In this document: positions 37,573-46,864 of the stretch, one piece after another | Layout: every line of letters starts with the position of its first letter | Position numbering within the stretch: the first letter of the stretch is position 1 | Origin: Nitrospira sp. | Lineage (GTDB): Bacteria > Nitrospirota > Nitrospiria > Nitrospirales > Nitrospiraceae | Assembly (NCBI GenBank): GCA_029194665.1 | Contig: JARFXO010000001.1 | Location: 1-64,000 of the forward strand | Direction of reading: 5' to 3' | Length of the DNA stretch: 64,000 nucleotides | Position numbers and translations under genes: made by a program | Notes under the pieces: model-generated | Databases searched by the model: none | Seen by the model: only the letters and a program-made list of their open reading frames with translations | Told to the model about the DNA's origin: nothing

Positions 37573-37718
37573 ACATACCTCCCGAGTGTGGTCTACCTGG
37601 GACGGTATGATCGTTGTCTCCTTGCTATCGTCAAGTTCCATCACATCCCTCCTTCGGTGAGAGGGTGGGGAGAATTCATTGACCACATCTGGGGATTATT
37701 GCATGACCGCTGACACGG

Positions 37719-38288
37719 ATGGAGCGCGACATCTTAAAAAAGCCACCGCGTACTTTGCGAAGGCGCAGCTGCCCGGTACGCGCTCATGAGGACGCTGCGT
37801 CCCTACTATCCGCTATGACCTATGGGCCGACCATGGAAGGGTGGCTGTATCTGGCTGGCGTGAAGGATCTCTACACCTGTGAGGTGGTCGGCCATGCGAT
37901 GGACGCCCGGATGGCGACGGACTTGGTGCAGGATGCACTGCTGAAGGCCATCGACACCAAACGCCCAGCCCGCAGGCTCATTCATTACTCCGATCGCGGG
38001 TCTCACTATTGTGCCCAGAGGTATCAAGCCACCCTGAGGCAGTTCGGCATGATCCCCTCCATGAGTCGGAAGGGGAATTGCTATGACAATGCGCCGATGG
38101 AGAGTTTCTGGGGCACGCTGAAGAATGAGCTGGTGCATCATCGCCGCTACCAGACCCGTGAGCAGGCTCGGCGCGAGATCGCGGAGTACATCGAGCTCTT
38201 CTATAACCGGCGGCGGCATTCTCGGCTGGGGAATCGCTCGCCCGCGGCATTTGCCCTTCAGTGGGCTCGTCAACAGCCGGCGGCGTGA
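37719..38288 (+). pseudogene. IS3-family OrfA tail fused to truncated OrfB
   Basis: One open frame runs from the OrfA end (MERDILKK) into the C-terminal half of OrfB from ~37810: GWLYLAGVKDLYTCEVVGHA, HYSDRGSHY, RKGNCYDNAPMESFWGTLKN, YNRRRHSRLG. Second Asp and Glu of the DDE triad are present; the first Asp and the whole N-terminal domain are missing (SAMTY where ADxTY is expected), so it cannot be a working transposase. Confidence 0.85.
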
Positions 38289-38344
38289 GGCTGTAACTCA
38301 TGGCGTCCACTATTGACAACCGGGGTCAGTTCCCTATTCTCCGA

Positions 38345-38825
38345 CTAAGGAGGGCTGAGCGCCAGGATGTGGCTGCGCGTGAGGGTCAAGAGGGCCTGCT
38401 GCGCACTTGAGGTGAGGCGTAACAGGGTGCGTCGAGCATGCTGCACGACCTTCCCGACCGGGTTGAACACCAGAAACCGCAATCGCTTCGGCCGGGCCTC
38501 TGACAAATCTCCGGGTAAGGCCAGCCGCTTCAATGCGCTGAGCAGATTGTAGGTCAGCACGTTGAGCCGGAACCAGACGGCATTCGTGCCAAACTTACTG
38601 CTCTGCAGCGTCGCAGCGGCCAACTCGTTTTTCAGGACATGAGGAGCATGTTCGACGGGGCCGGCTTTCTCCCGATGCCACGGATCAGGGTGAGACCGCC
38701 CTCCTTCAGGTTGGTCACGATCGCAAAGTGTTTCACCGTGCTGCCATCGGGGAACCGCTCGTCTTGGCGTCGGCGAATCCGCACAGCCAGATACCGGCGC
38801 ACACAGGGCCGGTCCTTCCGATAGT
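38345..38825 (-). pseudogene. C-terminal fragment of an IS1380-family transposase
   Basis: The minus strand reads KAGPVEHAPHVLKNELAAAT, LQSSKFGTNAVWFRLNVLTY, NLLSALKRLALPG and RKLRFLVFN-like segments, typical of the end of IS1380 DDE transposases. Upstream, RIRRRQDERFPDGSTVKHFA and IVTNLKEG continue in another frame, so there is a frameshift near 38670-38690. The fragment stops at ~38825 where an IS110 remnant on the other strand begins. Confidence 0.7.
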
Positions 38826-39048
38826 CGCCGTCCTGGCCAAGAACGGCAACAAGTATCTGTCCTGGACTGTTGTCGAAGCCGCCCACTTCGCGGTGCGCTC
38901 CAACGCCCAGAGCAATCGGTTCTATGAGAGAAAGACGGAGAGAATGACGGCCAGGACCAAGATGGTCGTGGCACTCAAAACGGTCTCGGACAAGCTGTGT
39001 CGGGCTTGTTACTCCATGATCCGGAATGCGGAACCGGGTCGCGTTTGA
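38826..39048 (+). pseudogene. C-terminal fragment of an IS110-family transposase
   Basis: The plus strand reads KNGNKYLSWTVVEAAHFAVR, SNRFYERK, TKMVVALKTVSDKLCRACYS, the conserved C-terminal domain of IS110/IS116/IS902 transposases (usually NKYLxWAxVEAAxFAxR and KALAHKLARACY). It joins directly to the IS1380 remnant, a chimaeric junction. No N-terminal RuvC-like part is present. Confidence 0.75.
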
Positions 39049-39760
39049 TCTGAGCATCTCTTTCGGCGCGCAGTACATGTATCTGGTTGGGATGGGGCCG
39101 TGAGCGTGCCCTGGGGTTGGCTGCGACCTACAAGCTCTGATGAACCGCTGCCTCGTCCCTCACATACCACTCGCACGGGTTGTGATCGGCGGTGCGCTCG
39201 CCCTGCGAGTCACACAGGGGTTGGACCAACAAGGGAGCCACGGGATCTGTGAATCCGCTCCTGTTGGAGACGGCGTGGTAGCGACAGTGTTCTGGGGCAC
39301 GGAAGGGTGCCAGGGGTGGAAAGAAGTCTCGATGAAGATTTGTTCTCATGCCGTGGTTCTGATGAGTGACTGGTGTGAGCCAACGGTCTGGCCTCCTATG
39401 AAACGAAAATGAGGCTGCGAGATCGAACCATCGCTGCCGTGGCGAGAAGATTGGCGTGGGGAAAGAAGAGCATTCTTTTCATGGGAACGTCTGGGCCCAC
39501 TTGACTTGCCGACTCATGGGTGACCCCGTTTGCCCAGAAGAGATGTTCAATATCGTTACGGAAAATAGGGTGAGTGAACTGCCCTCGCCATTGCCAAACA
39601 GTTTGGCGGGATGCAATTCCCATATCAGGAAGGTCATCCTGAGGTGTACCAGGACGAACGTATGGCCGAAGTTTTCGATGAGCGATGGGAGATGGCCGAG
39701 ATCACCAAACAGTCTGCTGGACCATTCATACCTAGTATAGGCCACCCTCGGTCGTATGGG
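39049..39760. other. Gene-less stretch at the right edge of the IS graveyard
   Basis: About 700 bases with short frames on both strands. One plus-strand frame at 39611-39820 has an acidic, plausible-looking start (MQFPYQEGHPEVYQ), and a minus-strand frame at 39396-39623 another, but neither has a ribosome binding site or a recognised family. Treated as decayed DNA. Confidence 0.45.
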
Positions 39761-39789
39761 TTGACATTACAGGTGCCCAACGGTACAAC
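39761..39789 (+). promoter_or_regulatory. Promoter for tRNA-Leu(UAG)
   Basis: TTGACA (39761-39766) and TACAAC (39784-39789) with an exact 17-base spacer, 90 bases before the tRNA. It may also serve the downstream tig-clpP-clpX genes. Confidence 0.5.
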
Positions 39790-39879
39790 GCTATACGACA
39801 TCTCGTGTTTTCCAGTGTGAGCCATCTACTATTTTGCTGGATCTAGATAGAGTGACAGCTCCGCGACATCCTCAACCAT

Positions 39880-39962
39880 GCGAGAGTGGCGGAACTGGCA
39901 GACGCGCGAGACTTAGGATCTCGTGGGCAACCGTGGGGGTTCAAGTCCCCCCTCTCGCACCA
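39880..39962 (+). tRNA. tRNA-Leu (anticodon UAG)
   Basis: 83 bases with encoded CCA. Acceptor GCGAGAG/CTCTCGC, anticodon stem CGAGA/TCTCG enclosing CTTAGGA (anticodon TAG), class II variable arm, T-loop GGTTCAAGTCC. It lies 38 bases before the trigger factor start. Confidence 0.96.
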
Positions 39963-40000
39963 GACGTACGATGCCCTTTGCAGGGCGCCCAATCTCGACG

Positions 40001-41317
40001 ATGAAAATGGAAGTGACCGAGATAGGACCGATGAAACGCGCCTTGAAAATCGAGGTGCCGGCTGATGAGGTGACACAAGAATTTTCACGAGCGTACTCGG
40101 AGCTCAACCGTCAGGTTCAAATTCCAGGGTTTCGACCAGGAAAAGCCCCTTTGACTATTCTAGAAAAACGTTATGCTAAGGCAGTGGAAGAAGATGTCAT
40201 TCGCAAGCTCGTGCCGGATTTCTATGGTCGAGCGATTAAACAGGCTGGGATCAGTCCAGTAGTGGTGGATATTCCCCCTTTGGATCGGGTCAAAATCAAA
40301 AAGGACTCCCCGTTTACTTTTACGGCGACAGTCGAAATCAAACCCACGATCGAACTTCGCGACTATAAGCCCCCCAATCCAATTTCGCTCCAGGCGGACA
40401 AGCGCACAGTTGCGGAAGAACAGATAGATCGCGCCCTAGAGGTATTGCGTGAGCAACAGGCTCGTCTGGATGCGGCCACACATGGCACGGTTTTGACCGA
40501 AGGGGACTATGCCATTGTCGATCTCGAAGGATTCTTGGACGGAGCTCCTCTTGAAGGGACTAAAAAGGAGGGTCAGCTCCATAGGGTGGGTTCGAAGGCC
40601 GCGTTGCTGGGGATTGAAATAGATGCTCATCTTATTGGAAGACAGGAAGGGGATGTTGTCGAGATTCCTCAGACCTATCCGGTGAGCCATCCGGACCAGC
40701 GAGTCGCGGGAAAAACTGTCGGTTTCCGACTAGTCATACAGGGAGTCAAACAGAAGAAACTCCCTGCCCTTGACGATGAATTTGCCAAGGACTGCGGACC
40801 GTACGCATCGCTTTACGAGTTAAGGGAAAAGCTACGCGGTGAAATGGAGAATGCGCTCAAGAAGGATATCGAGGCGTCCTATAAGGACACTCTTCTCAAA
40901 CGCCTCATCGACACCCATCATTTCGATCTTCCTGACACACTCGTAGAACAAGAGCTCAGCACGATTGTGCGGCAGAAATTACAGGCGCGGCAGCGCGGCA
41001 AAGTCACCGATTCTCTTCCCGCGCCAGAGATGGAAGTGCTGAAGGGGATTCGCGAAGAACACCGTGAGGAGGCAAATCGTCGTGTGAAAGCCAGCTTGAT
41101 TCTTGAAGCCATAGCTGAAAAAGAAGGCTTGTCGGTGAGCCAGGATGATCTGAACAATGAAGTGGCTCGACTAGCCACGGAGCTCAGGGTACCGATGGCC
41201 GATCTCGTGAAAATGATCCAGGCTGGAGGTCAGGACTCCGTTGAGGAATTACGGGCGAGGATCCTGGCCGACAAGGCATTGGATGTTGTGTATCGTCAAG
41301 CGGTCATTCAAGGATAA
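40001..41317 (+). CDS. tig: Trigger factor
   Basis: 438 aa from the ATG at 40001, which matches the usual MKxEVTExGPxKRxLKIEVP start. The ribosome-binding signature is [16 protein letters not shown], the PPIase domain covers ~160-245 ([20 protein letters not shown]), and the C-terminal chaperone arms follow. It is a ribosome-bound chaperone and begins the tig-clpP-clpX cluster found in many bacteria. Confidence 0.96.
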   Translation: MKMEVTEIGPMKRALKIEVPADEVTQEFSRAYSELNRQVQIPGFRPGKAPLTILEKRYAKAVEEDVIRKLVPDFYGRAIKQAGISPVVVDIPPLDRVKIKKDSPFTFTATVEIKPTIELRDYKPPNPISLQADKRTVAEEQIDRALEVLREQQARLDAATHGTVLTEGDYAIVDLEGFLDGAPLEGTKKEGQLHRVGSKAALLGIEIDAHLIGRQEGDVVEIPQTYPVSHPDQRVAGKTVGFRLVIQGVKQKKLPALDDEFAKDCGPYASLYELREKLRGEMENALKKDIEASYKDTLLKRLIDTHHFDLPDTLVEQELSTIVRQKLQARQRGKVTDSLPAPEMEVLKGIREEHREEANRRVKASLILEAIAEKEGLSVSQDDLNNEVARLATELRVPMADLVKMIQAGGQDSVEELRARILADKALDVVYRQAVIQG

Positions 41318-41381
41318 ACGCCGCGATCGTTGTACACGGATTGCGCCGGCCGGAAGTTGTCCAGGAAAGGAATTGAGCAAT

Positions 41382-42020
41382 ATGTTGGTTCCGATCGTAG
41401 TCGAGCAAACTAATCGAGGCGAACGAGCCTATGATATCTACTCACGCCTTCTCAAAGATCGCATCATTTTCCTTGGCGCCCCAATTGACGATGTGTTTGC
41501 CAACTTGGTGATTGCCCAGCTTCTCTTTCTTGAAGCGGAAGATCCTGAGAAAGATATCAATCTCTACGTCAATTCGCCGGGAGGTAGTGTGACAGCCGGG
41601 TTGGGCATCTACGATACCATGCAATATGTGAAGCCCCCGATCAATACCATCTGCCTCGGTCAGGCCGCCAGCATGGGAGCCCTCCTATTGACCGCCGGAA
41701 CAAGAGGCAAGCGGTTTGCCCTGCCCAACGCCCGGGTGATGATCCATCAACCGTTGGGTGGATTCCAAGGACAGGCGACGGAAATTGACATCCATGCTCG
41801 AGAGATTCTCAAGATTCGTGAACGTCTCAACGAAATCATGGCTAGACACACTGGGCAGCCGATCGAGAAGATCGCGCATGACACGGAACGGGACTATTTC
41901 ATGTCCGGCGAAGAAGCCAAGCGATACGGTCTCATTGACGAGGTGATTACACGACCACCCAAGTTTATGAAAGTCGTGGAATCCGGCGACGGGGCAAAAG
42001 ACGGGATCAAAGGGAAGTAA
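41382..42020 (+). CDS. clpP: ATP-dependent Clp protease proteolytic subunit
   Basis: 212 aa from the ATG at 41382 ([20 protein letters not shown]). Catalytic Ser in [10 protein letters not shown], His in VMIHQPLGG, Asp in [18 protein letters not shown] lies upstream. Forms tetradecamers that degrade substrates delivered by ClpX, encoded next. Confidence 0.97.
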   Translation: MLVPIVVEQTNRGERAYDIYSRLLKDRIIFLGAPIDDVFANLVIAQLLFLEAEDPEKDINLYVNSPGGSVTAGLGIYDTMQYVKPPINTICLGQAASMGALLLTAGTRGKRFALPNARVMIHQPLGGFQGQATEIDIHAREILKIRERLNEIMARHTGQPIEKIAHDTERDYFMSGEEAKRYGLIDEVITRPPKFMKVVESGDGAKDGIKGK

Positions 42021-42033
42021 CGCAGGAGGGTAC

Positions 42034-43290
42034 ATGGCCAAGCAGGAAAAGATGGACCGACACTTGCGATGTTCTTTCTGTGGGAAAAGCCGTGATGAGG
42101 TGCGAAAACTGATCGCCGGACCGACGGTGTATATCTGTGATGAATGCGTCAATCTATGTAATGACATCATTGCGGAGGACTGGGAAGAGGCCAAAGAAGA
42201 AATTTCGTCGAAACTCAAGAAGCCGACGGAAATCAAACATCACCTCGATCAGTACGTCATCGGGCAAGAGCGGGCTAAACGCATTCTCTCCGTGGCCGTG
42301 CATAATCATTACAAGCGCATCTCGTCAAGGGAAAAGGGGGTCGATGATATTGAACTCCAAAAGGGCAATATTCTAATGGTGGGTCCAACCGGCACGGGGA
42401 AGACCCTCCTGGCCCAGACCTTGGCCAAGTATCTGGACGTCCCTTTTACCCTCGCTGATGCCACGACGCTGACAGAAGCCGGTTACGTCGGTGAAGATGT
42501 TGAGAATATCATTCTGAAGCTTTTGCAAGCTGCGGATTACGATGTAGAAAGGGCCGAACGCGGGATCGTGTATATCGATGAAATCGATAAGATCAGTCGA
42601 AAAAGCGACAGCCCGTCTATCACACGGGACGTCTCCGGCGAAGGGGTTCAACAAGCCTTGCTGAAGCTGATCGAGGGCACAGTTGCAAATGTTCCGCCCC
42701 AAGGAGGGAGAAAACATCCGCATCAAGAATTTATTCAGGTCAACACCAGCAATATTTTATTCATCTGTGGCGGAGCATTTGTCGGTTTGGAACAAATCAT
42801 CGAACAGCGTCTAAATCGAAAAGCTATCGGATTCGGAGCTGAAATCCGGGGAAGGAGCGACGTTCGTTTGGGTGACCTTTTGGCTAAGGTTCAGCCCGAG
42901 GATTTTTTGAAGTACGGCCTGATACCCGAATTCGTGGGACGGTTACCGGTCGTGGCTACGTTAGAGGAGTTGGATGAACGTGCTTTGATCCGTATCCTTA
43001 CCGAACCACGCAATGCCTTGACCAAGCAGTACGAAAAGTTGCTGTCGTTCGAAAAGGTCAAGCTCCGATTTACGGAAGGGGCGCTGGGGGCGGTAGCACG
43101 AAAAGCCTATGCGCAGAGGACCGGTGCCAGAGGCCTTCGGGCAATCCTGGAAGAGGTGATGCTTGACGTCATGTACGATGCTCCCTCTCAGAAAGAGATT
43201 GTCGAGGTAGTGATCACGGAAGATGCGATCTTGGGAAAAAATCAGCCGATACGCATATTCGAACAGGAAAAGGACGCTAAGACGGCGTAA
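42034..43290 (+). CDS. clpX: ATP-dependent Clp protease ATP-binding subunit ClpX
   Basis: 418 aa. N-terminal C4 zinc domain (CSFCGKS...CDECVNLC), Walker [11 protein letters not shown], pore loop GYVGEDVEN, Walker [11 protein letters not shown], and the IGF loop for docking on ClpP (KAIGFGAE). AGGAGGGTAC precedes the ATG. Unfoldase partner of ClpP, 13 bases downstream of it. Confidence 0.97.
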   Translation: MAKQEKMDRHLRCSFCGKSRDEVRKLIAGPTVYICDECVNLCNDIIAEDWEEAKEEISSKLKKPTEIKHHLDQYVIGQERAKRILSVAVHNHYKRISSREKGVDDIELQKGNILMVGPTGTGKTLLAQTLAKYLDVPFTLADATTLTEAGYVGEDVENIILKLLQAADYDVERAERGIVYIDEIDKISRKSDSPSITRDVSGEGVQQALLKLIEGTVANVPPQGGRKHPHQEFIQVNTSNILFICGGAFVGLEQIIEQRLNRKAIGFGAEIRGRSDVRLGDLLAKVQPEDFLKYGLIPEFVGRLPVVATLEELDERALIRILTEPRNALTKQYEKLLSFEKVKLRFTEGALGAVARKAYAQRTGARGLRAILEEVMLDVMYDAPSQKEIVEVVITEDAILGKNQPIRIFEQEKDAKTA

Positions 43291-43463
43291 AGACTAGAAA
43301 GTTCTATAGGTGCCCGGCCTTCGCCTATAACTAGTAGAGGTCAAGTCGATCGTTTTTCCCACGCAAGCTGCTTTTCTCTATCAGGTCTAAACACCTTGAT
43401 CTTTCTCGACAATCAGAAACCCCGCGCTATACTTTCCTCGTGCGTGTATCGGATGGAGGGCTT

Positions 43464-43982
43464 GTGAAGTACCCCGTGGCATCGAGCCTTAGGCACAAAG
43501 GCAAAGTCATCGAACTTGACGGGGTACGCGAAATGGTCGTCTTGTTGGGAGCCAACGGGGATGTCATCGGCAGCCTGTCCTGGGACTTTGTCATCGATCA
43601 AATTCTTGCTTACCGTAAGATATCAGTTCAGAAGGAAGACCGGTCAGAGCCTCGCATTTCGCTCACGTTTCGGGTGCGCTACAACAGTCCAGAGGGACCG
43701 AGATGCGAAAGTCGAGCAGGTGGCATTGGTGGCGGAGGCTTGTTTATCGAAAGTCAGACCCCACTTCCTGTAGGGACCAGGCTGGCCATGGAGTTCTCGA
43801 TCCCGGAGAAATCCGAAGAATGGATGCCGGCAAAGGGAACCGTCGCCTGGGTTTGTCCGAAAGCCGACCAATATACGTTCAGTCCTGGAATGGGAGTACG
43901 GTTCACTGAGATAGCGGCGGATGTCCGTGACCGAATCCACGAGTTAGTGAAATCAATCCAGAACATGGGTCACGCAGCCTGA
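43464..43982 (+). CDS. PilZ-domain protein, twin copy 1
   Basis: 172 aa from the GTG at 43464, chosen because GGAGGG lies upstream and because it aligns the start (VKYPVASSLRHKGK) with the downstream twin, giving identical length. The N-terminal ~55 residues form a small beta domain (VIGSLSWDFVID). PilZ motifs: RSEPRISLTFRVRY and GGIGGGGLFIES, then GTVAWVCPKADQYTFSPGMG, a shared feature of this PilZ subgroup. c-di-GMP binding is possible, but the first arginine motif is unusual. Confidence 0.85.
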   Translation: MKYPVASSLRHKGKVIELDGVREMVVLLGANGDVIGSLSWDFVIDQILAYRKISVQKEDRSEPRISLTFRVRYNSPEGPRCESRAGGIGGGGLFIESQTPLPVGTRLAMEFSIPEKSEEWMPAKGTVAWVCPKADQYTFSPGMGVRFTEIAADVRDRIHELVKSIQNMGHAA

Positions 43983-44030
43983 TTCCGTTCCTGACTTAGA
44001 TCACCAGGAAAGGGGAAAAGGGATGGTTCT

Positions 44031-44549
44031 ATGACGTTTCCTGTCGTTCGCACTGCCGGGCATCAGGGGAAATACCTCGTGGTTGATTCTGGGCGAGAGA
44101 CGATCGACGTACACGATACCTCGGGCCGGCTTGTGGGCAGCATGTCATGGGGAGCAATTATCGAGCGCGTATTTGTCAGCGGTGAAGATGCCCGGTTCGC
44201 TCATTGTCGTACGCAGCCCCGCGCACCTCTTGCGCTGAAGGTCCGGTATACGACGTCAGAAGGAAAGCAGTTCGACAGTCTAACCGGGGGAATCGGCGGC
44301 GGTGGGCTCTTTATCGAGAGTGGCGCCCCTCTCAGCCCGGGCACCGAGTTGACGGTCGAATTTGCGCTTCCGGATCGGCCGTTGGACAAGTTGAAAGCGA
44401 AGGCGAAGGTCGCCTGGGTCCGCAATAAGCCGGAGCGATATCTTTTATTTCCAGGCATGGGCATTCAGTTCGTGGAATTGGATAAGAAGGTACAGGAGCA
44501 ACTGGTCGGACTGGTTGAGGCCTTGAATCGAAGCCGAAACCCCTCGTGA
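44031..44549 (+). CDS. PilZ-domain protein, twin copy 2
   Basis: 172 aa, same length and domain order as the preceding gene: MTFPVVRTAGHQGKYLVVDS, GRLVGSMSWGAIIE, RTQPRAPLALKVRY, GGIGGGGLFIESG, KVAWVRNKPERYLLFPGMGI. The two are tandem paralogues, 48 bases apart, and probably co-transcribed. Divergence is substantial, so the duplication is old and roles may differ. Confidence 0.87.
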   Translation: MTFPVVRTAGHQGKYLVVDSGRETIDVHDTSGRLVGSMSWGAIIERVFVSGEDARFAHCRTQPRAPLALKVRYTTSEGKQFDSLTGGIGGGGLFIESGAPLSPGTELTVEFALPDRPLDKLKAKAKVAWVRNKPERYLLFPGMGIQFVELDKKVQEQLVGLVEALNRSRNPS

Positions 44550-44565
44550 GAACAGCCGGCCTATT

Positions 44566-44592
44566 CTGATAGTAAGATGGTTGTTCTATCAG
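44566..44592. repeat. Hairpin between convergent PilZ and TatA-like genes
   Basis: CTGATAG and CTATCAG form a 7-base stem around a 13-base loop, 17 bases after the PilZ stop and 87 bases beyond the TatA-like stop. No T-run; a weak bidirectional 3' end is possible. Confidence 0.4.
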
Positions 44593-44678
44593 GCAATGGC
44601 GACCATGTGGCCGATGTCGATCCGTCTCTCAAGGACCGAAGTGGTAAGCTGCGCTCCTCGGGACGGATGAGCTGAACA

Positions 44679-45479
44679 TCACGCAGATTTTTGAGGATCC
44701 TCTTGCACCTGCGGTAGCTCTTTAGCCGCTTCGATGGATTGCTGGATTTCTTTTTTGGCCGCGTCCATTTCGGCTTGAATCGTACATAGCTGAGGATCGA
44801 CGCCATTGCGAAGATCTGTCACGGCTTGCCGGTAGGTTCGCACGACCTCTCCGAGACCTTCACCGAGATGCTGCATGTCAGCGGGCGATACTCCAACCGC
44901 TGATGGTCTCTGCTTAGCTTTGAGTGCGGCTTGTTGTGCTTGCACGCGAGCGACCGCATCCTTATTGATGATGGCTGAAGGACGTTTGGGGGTCGTTCTT
45001 GATTGAGAGCCAGCCGGCAATGGTGGGTATGAAGCATGGGCCCTCGGAGTTGAAGCGGCAGCCCGTTCCTCCATCGATAGCACCTGGTTTGAGGCAGATG
45101 CCGTCGCGTGATTTGGGGGAAGAGCGGAGGTTTGCGGAGGCTGAGGGTTTGTATTGTACAACAACGAGGCAGTGGTGCCGGGCGTCTGTTCTGGACCAGG
45201 GGTACGGGGAGTATTTGGCTTAGCCGTTACCGGCGATGATTCTACGGTCTGAGGTCGTGTCGCTGCAAGGTTTGCCGGAGTCTGAAGTGCTTGTGGTTGC
45301 TCGGCTTCTTGTTGAGTCTGGCCTGAAGCGGCCTGGGGCACTTCATTGACTTCTTTTCGAAACCCTTTTAATGCCTTGCCGACACCCTCGCCGATCTGCG
45401 GCAGACGGCCCGCTCCGAAAATGATCAGCACGATGACTAGAATGATAATGAGTTCCGAGAAACCCATTGTGCCGAACAT
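44679..45479 (-). CDS. TatA/TatB-like protein with a very long C-terminal extension
   Basis: 266 aa. The first ~50 residues are TatA-like: short N-terminus, one membrane helix (SELIIILVIVLIIFGAGRLP), the hinge FGAGRLP and amphipathic GEGVGKALKGFRKEVNE. TatA is normally 60-90 aa; here ~210 further residues follow, first Gln/Thr/Pro-rich, then with charged helical parts near DMQHLGEGLGEVVRTYRQAV and KEIQQSIEAAKELPQVQED. The late segment repeats a LGEGLGEVVR pattern resembling the amphipathic helix. It should form part of the twin-arginine translocase; tatC is not in the window. Confidence 0.8.
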   Translation of the reverse strand: MFGTMGFSELIIILVIVLIIFGAGRLPQIGEGVGKALKGFRKEVNEVPQAASGQTQQEAEQPQALQTPANLAATRPQTVESSPVTAKPNTPRTPGPEQTPGTTASLLYNTNPQPPQTSALPPNHATASASNQVLSMEERAAASTPRAHASYPPLPAGSQSRTTPKRPSAIINKDAVARVQAQQAALKAKQRPSAVGVSPADMQHLGEGLGEVVRTYRQAVTDLRNGVDPQLCTIQAEMDAAKKEIQQSIEAAKELPQVQEDPQKSA

Positions 45480-45590
45480 GTACGGCCTCGCATGTGATTA
45501 GGGAAAGTATCCTGCCGGATGAGTGAATCTAGCTGCCTCTTAGACCTAGTGTCAAGAAAGGGTCAGAGCAGAACGGTCAGATATGAAAGG

Positions 45591-46793
45591 TCAGAGAAGC
45601 GACATGATTTCGGTTTGGAGCGGTAGGCCATGCACGACGACTTCTCGATCCGATATATAGACATCAAGCTCGCTCCTAATCCCAAACTCTCCCGGCAGGT
45701 AGATCCCGGGCTCGATAGAAAAGCAAGTTCTTGGCAGGAGCCGACGATCGTCCTGCGTTTCCAGGTTGTCGATATTGGCTCCATTACCATGGACCTCTTC
45801 ACCGATCGAGTGGCCGGTTCGATGAATGAAGCAGTCGCCGTAGCCGGCCGCTCGAATCGTATTGCGGCAGATATCATCGACTTCCCATCCGCAAGGAAAT
45901 CGGCCGGTAGCCACCTGATCTTGGACAAAGGACAGGGCCGCATCGCGCCCCTGTCGCACATGCTCAAAAATCATACGGTGCTTGGCCGGGACCTTCCTGC
46001 CGGTATAGCCTGTCCAAGTGATATCTCCATAGACCGAGCCCGGTGCCGTTCGCTTTGCCCATAAGTCGATCAGAACCAAATTGTCACGCGTGATGAGCGA
46101 GGAGCCAGACTCAGTCGGTCCATAATGTGGATCGGCACTATGGCCGTCAACAGCTGCGATCGGAGCACTGGACGTCATCATGCCCGCATCGCGAATACGT
46201 GAGAGAATGAACCGCTGGAGGCCATATTCAGATAACGGACGTTCGTTGGTGAGACAAGACGCCACATGGGCGAAGGCTTCGTCGACGATGTTCCTGAGCA
46301 TCGTCACGGCGTACCGATGCGATTCCAGTTGCTCATCGGTCCAGACCGCCTCGAATCGTTGGACGAGATCAGCTGATGAGACCACCTCCAACCCAACACT
46401 GCGAATCAGCTCGACGGTGCCGGCATCAACTCTGGAAAGATATGGAACAGCGTTGAACGGTGAGTACTGCATGGCAATTCGCTGTCGACCTCGTAGCAGG
46501 GAGGTCAATAGTAGACGTTGCTGTTCCCATGAGACGTACTGCTGGATCTGACCCGGTAGCTCATCCAGCACATGTGGTTCGATCCGGTGAAGGAGTTTGA
46601 CCGGTTCCCCCGACGTAGGGATCCAATAGTACCAGCGCCGAGTGACATGCCGGTTCGGATCAAGGAGCAAAATCCGATAGGCAAGCGGGTCACTGCTGCG
46701 AAAGTCGTAAAAAAGCCATCCATCTACCGTGCCCATGTCCCGGAGTGCTTCTTGGATCGCAACGATCCGCATTTGGTGGGCCAAGGCGCTCAT
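45591..46793 (-). CDS. M24-family Xaa-Pro-type aminopeptidase
   Basis: 400 aa. Creatinase/prolidase N-terminal domain (~1-160), then the pita-bread domain. Metal ligands: Asp in LIDLWAK, Asp in YGDITWTG, His in HRTGHSIGEE, Glu in FSIEPGIY and Glu in RSELDVYI. Expected to release N-terminal residues before proline from peptides in the cytosol. Divergent from the unknown gene at 46865. Confidence 0.92.
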   Translation of the reverse strand: MSALAHQMRIVAIQEALRDMGTVDGWLFYDFRSSDPLAYRILLLDPNRHVTRRWYYWIPTSGEPVKLLHRIEPHVLDELPGQIQQYVSWEQQRLLLTSLLRGRQRIAMQYSPFNAVPYLSRVDAGTVELIRSVGLEVVSSADLVQRFEAVWTDEQLESHRYAVTMLRNIVDEAFAHVASCLTNERPLSEYGLQRFILSRIRDAGMMTSSAPIAAVDGHSADPHYGPTESGSSLITRDNLVLIDLWAKRTAPGSVYGDITWTGYTGRKVPAKHRMIFEHVRQGRDAALSFVQDQVATGRFPCGWEVDDICRNTIRAAGYGDCFIHRTGHSIGEEVHGNGANIDNLETQDDRRLLPRTCFSIEPGIYLPGEFGIRSELDVYISDREVVVHGLPLQTEIMSLL

Positions 46794-46850
46794 GGGGTTC
46801 TATCTTACAGGGGTGTCAATCAAGCCCTCAAGTCTCCATGTGATTCATGG

Positions 46851-46856
46851 TACAAT
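46851..46856 (+). promoter_or_regulatory. Extended -10 box before the unknown gene at 46865
   Basis: TGGTACAAT contains an extended -10 (TG-N-TACAAT) ending 8 bases before an ATG. The predicted transcript start would be within about 2 bases of that ATG. No -35 box or ribosome binding site is evident, suggesting a leaderless message. Confidence 0.35.
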
Positions 46857-46864
46857 GGCGCCGC

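Larger units (their letters stand above)
35470..37715 (-). mobile_element. IS21-family insertion sequence, apparently intact
   Basis: 2246 bp, the normal family length. The left end TGTCAAGGGTCATCCAAATT and the reverse complement of the right end TGTCAGCGGTCATGCAATAA form imperfect terminal inverted repeats starting TGTCA that continue for ~49 bases. The element is flanked by a 7-bp direct duplication CGGATGG (35463-35469 and 37716-37722). It carries istA and istB overlapping by 4 bases. Both genes look complete, so it could be active, and its insertion into the IS3 orfA is the most recent visible event here. Confidence 0.93.
35170..38330 (+). mobile_element. Degenerate IS3-family element, interrupted by IS21
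   Basis: Ends are approximate. The left region contains AGTGGACGCC and the right region its reverse complement GGCGTCCACT (~38300), the core of the terminal inverted repeats. Between them are orfA (35222-35469 resuming at 37723) and the C-terminal part of orfB. Removing the IS21 insert and one target duplication restores the orfA reading EARMERDILKK. Frame changes in orfA and loss of the first part of orfB make the element inactive. Confidence 0.75.

Noticed and set aside
39880-39962. tRNA-Leu(UAG) as an attachment site for an integrated element
   Set aside because: No duplicate of the tRNA 3' end was seen in the neighbouring IS-rich region and no tyrosine recombinase gene is present.
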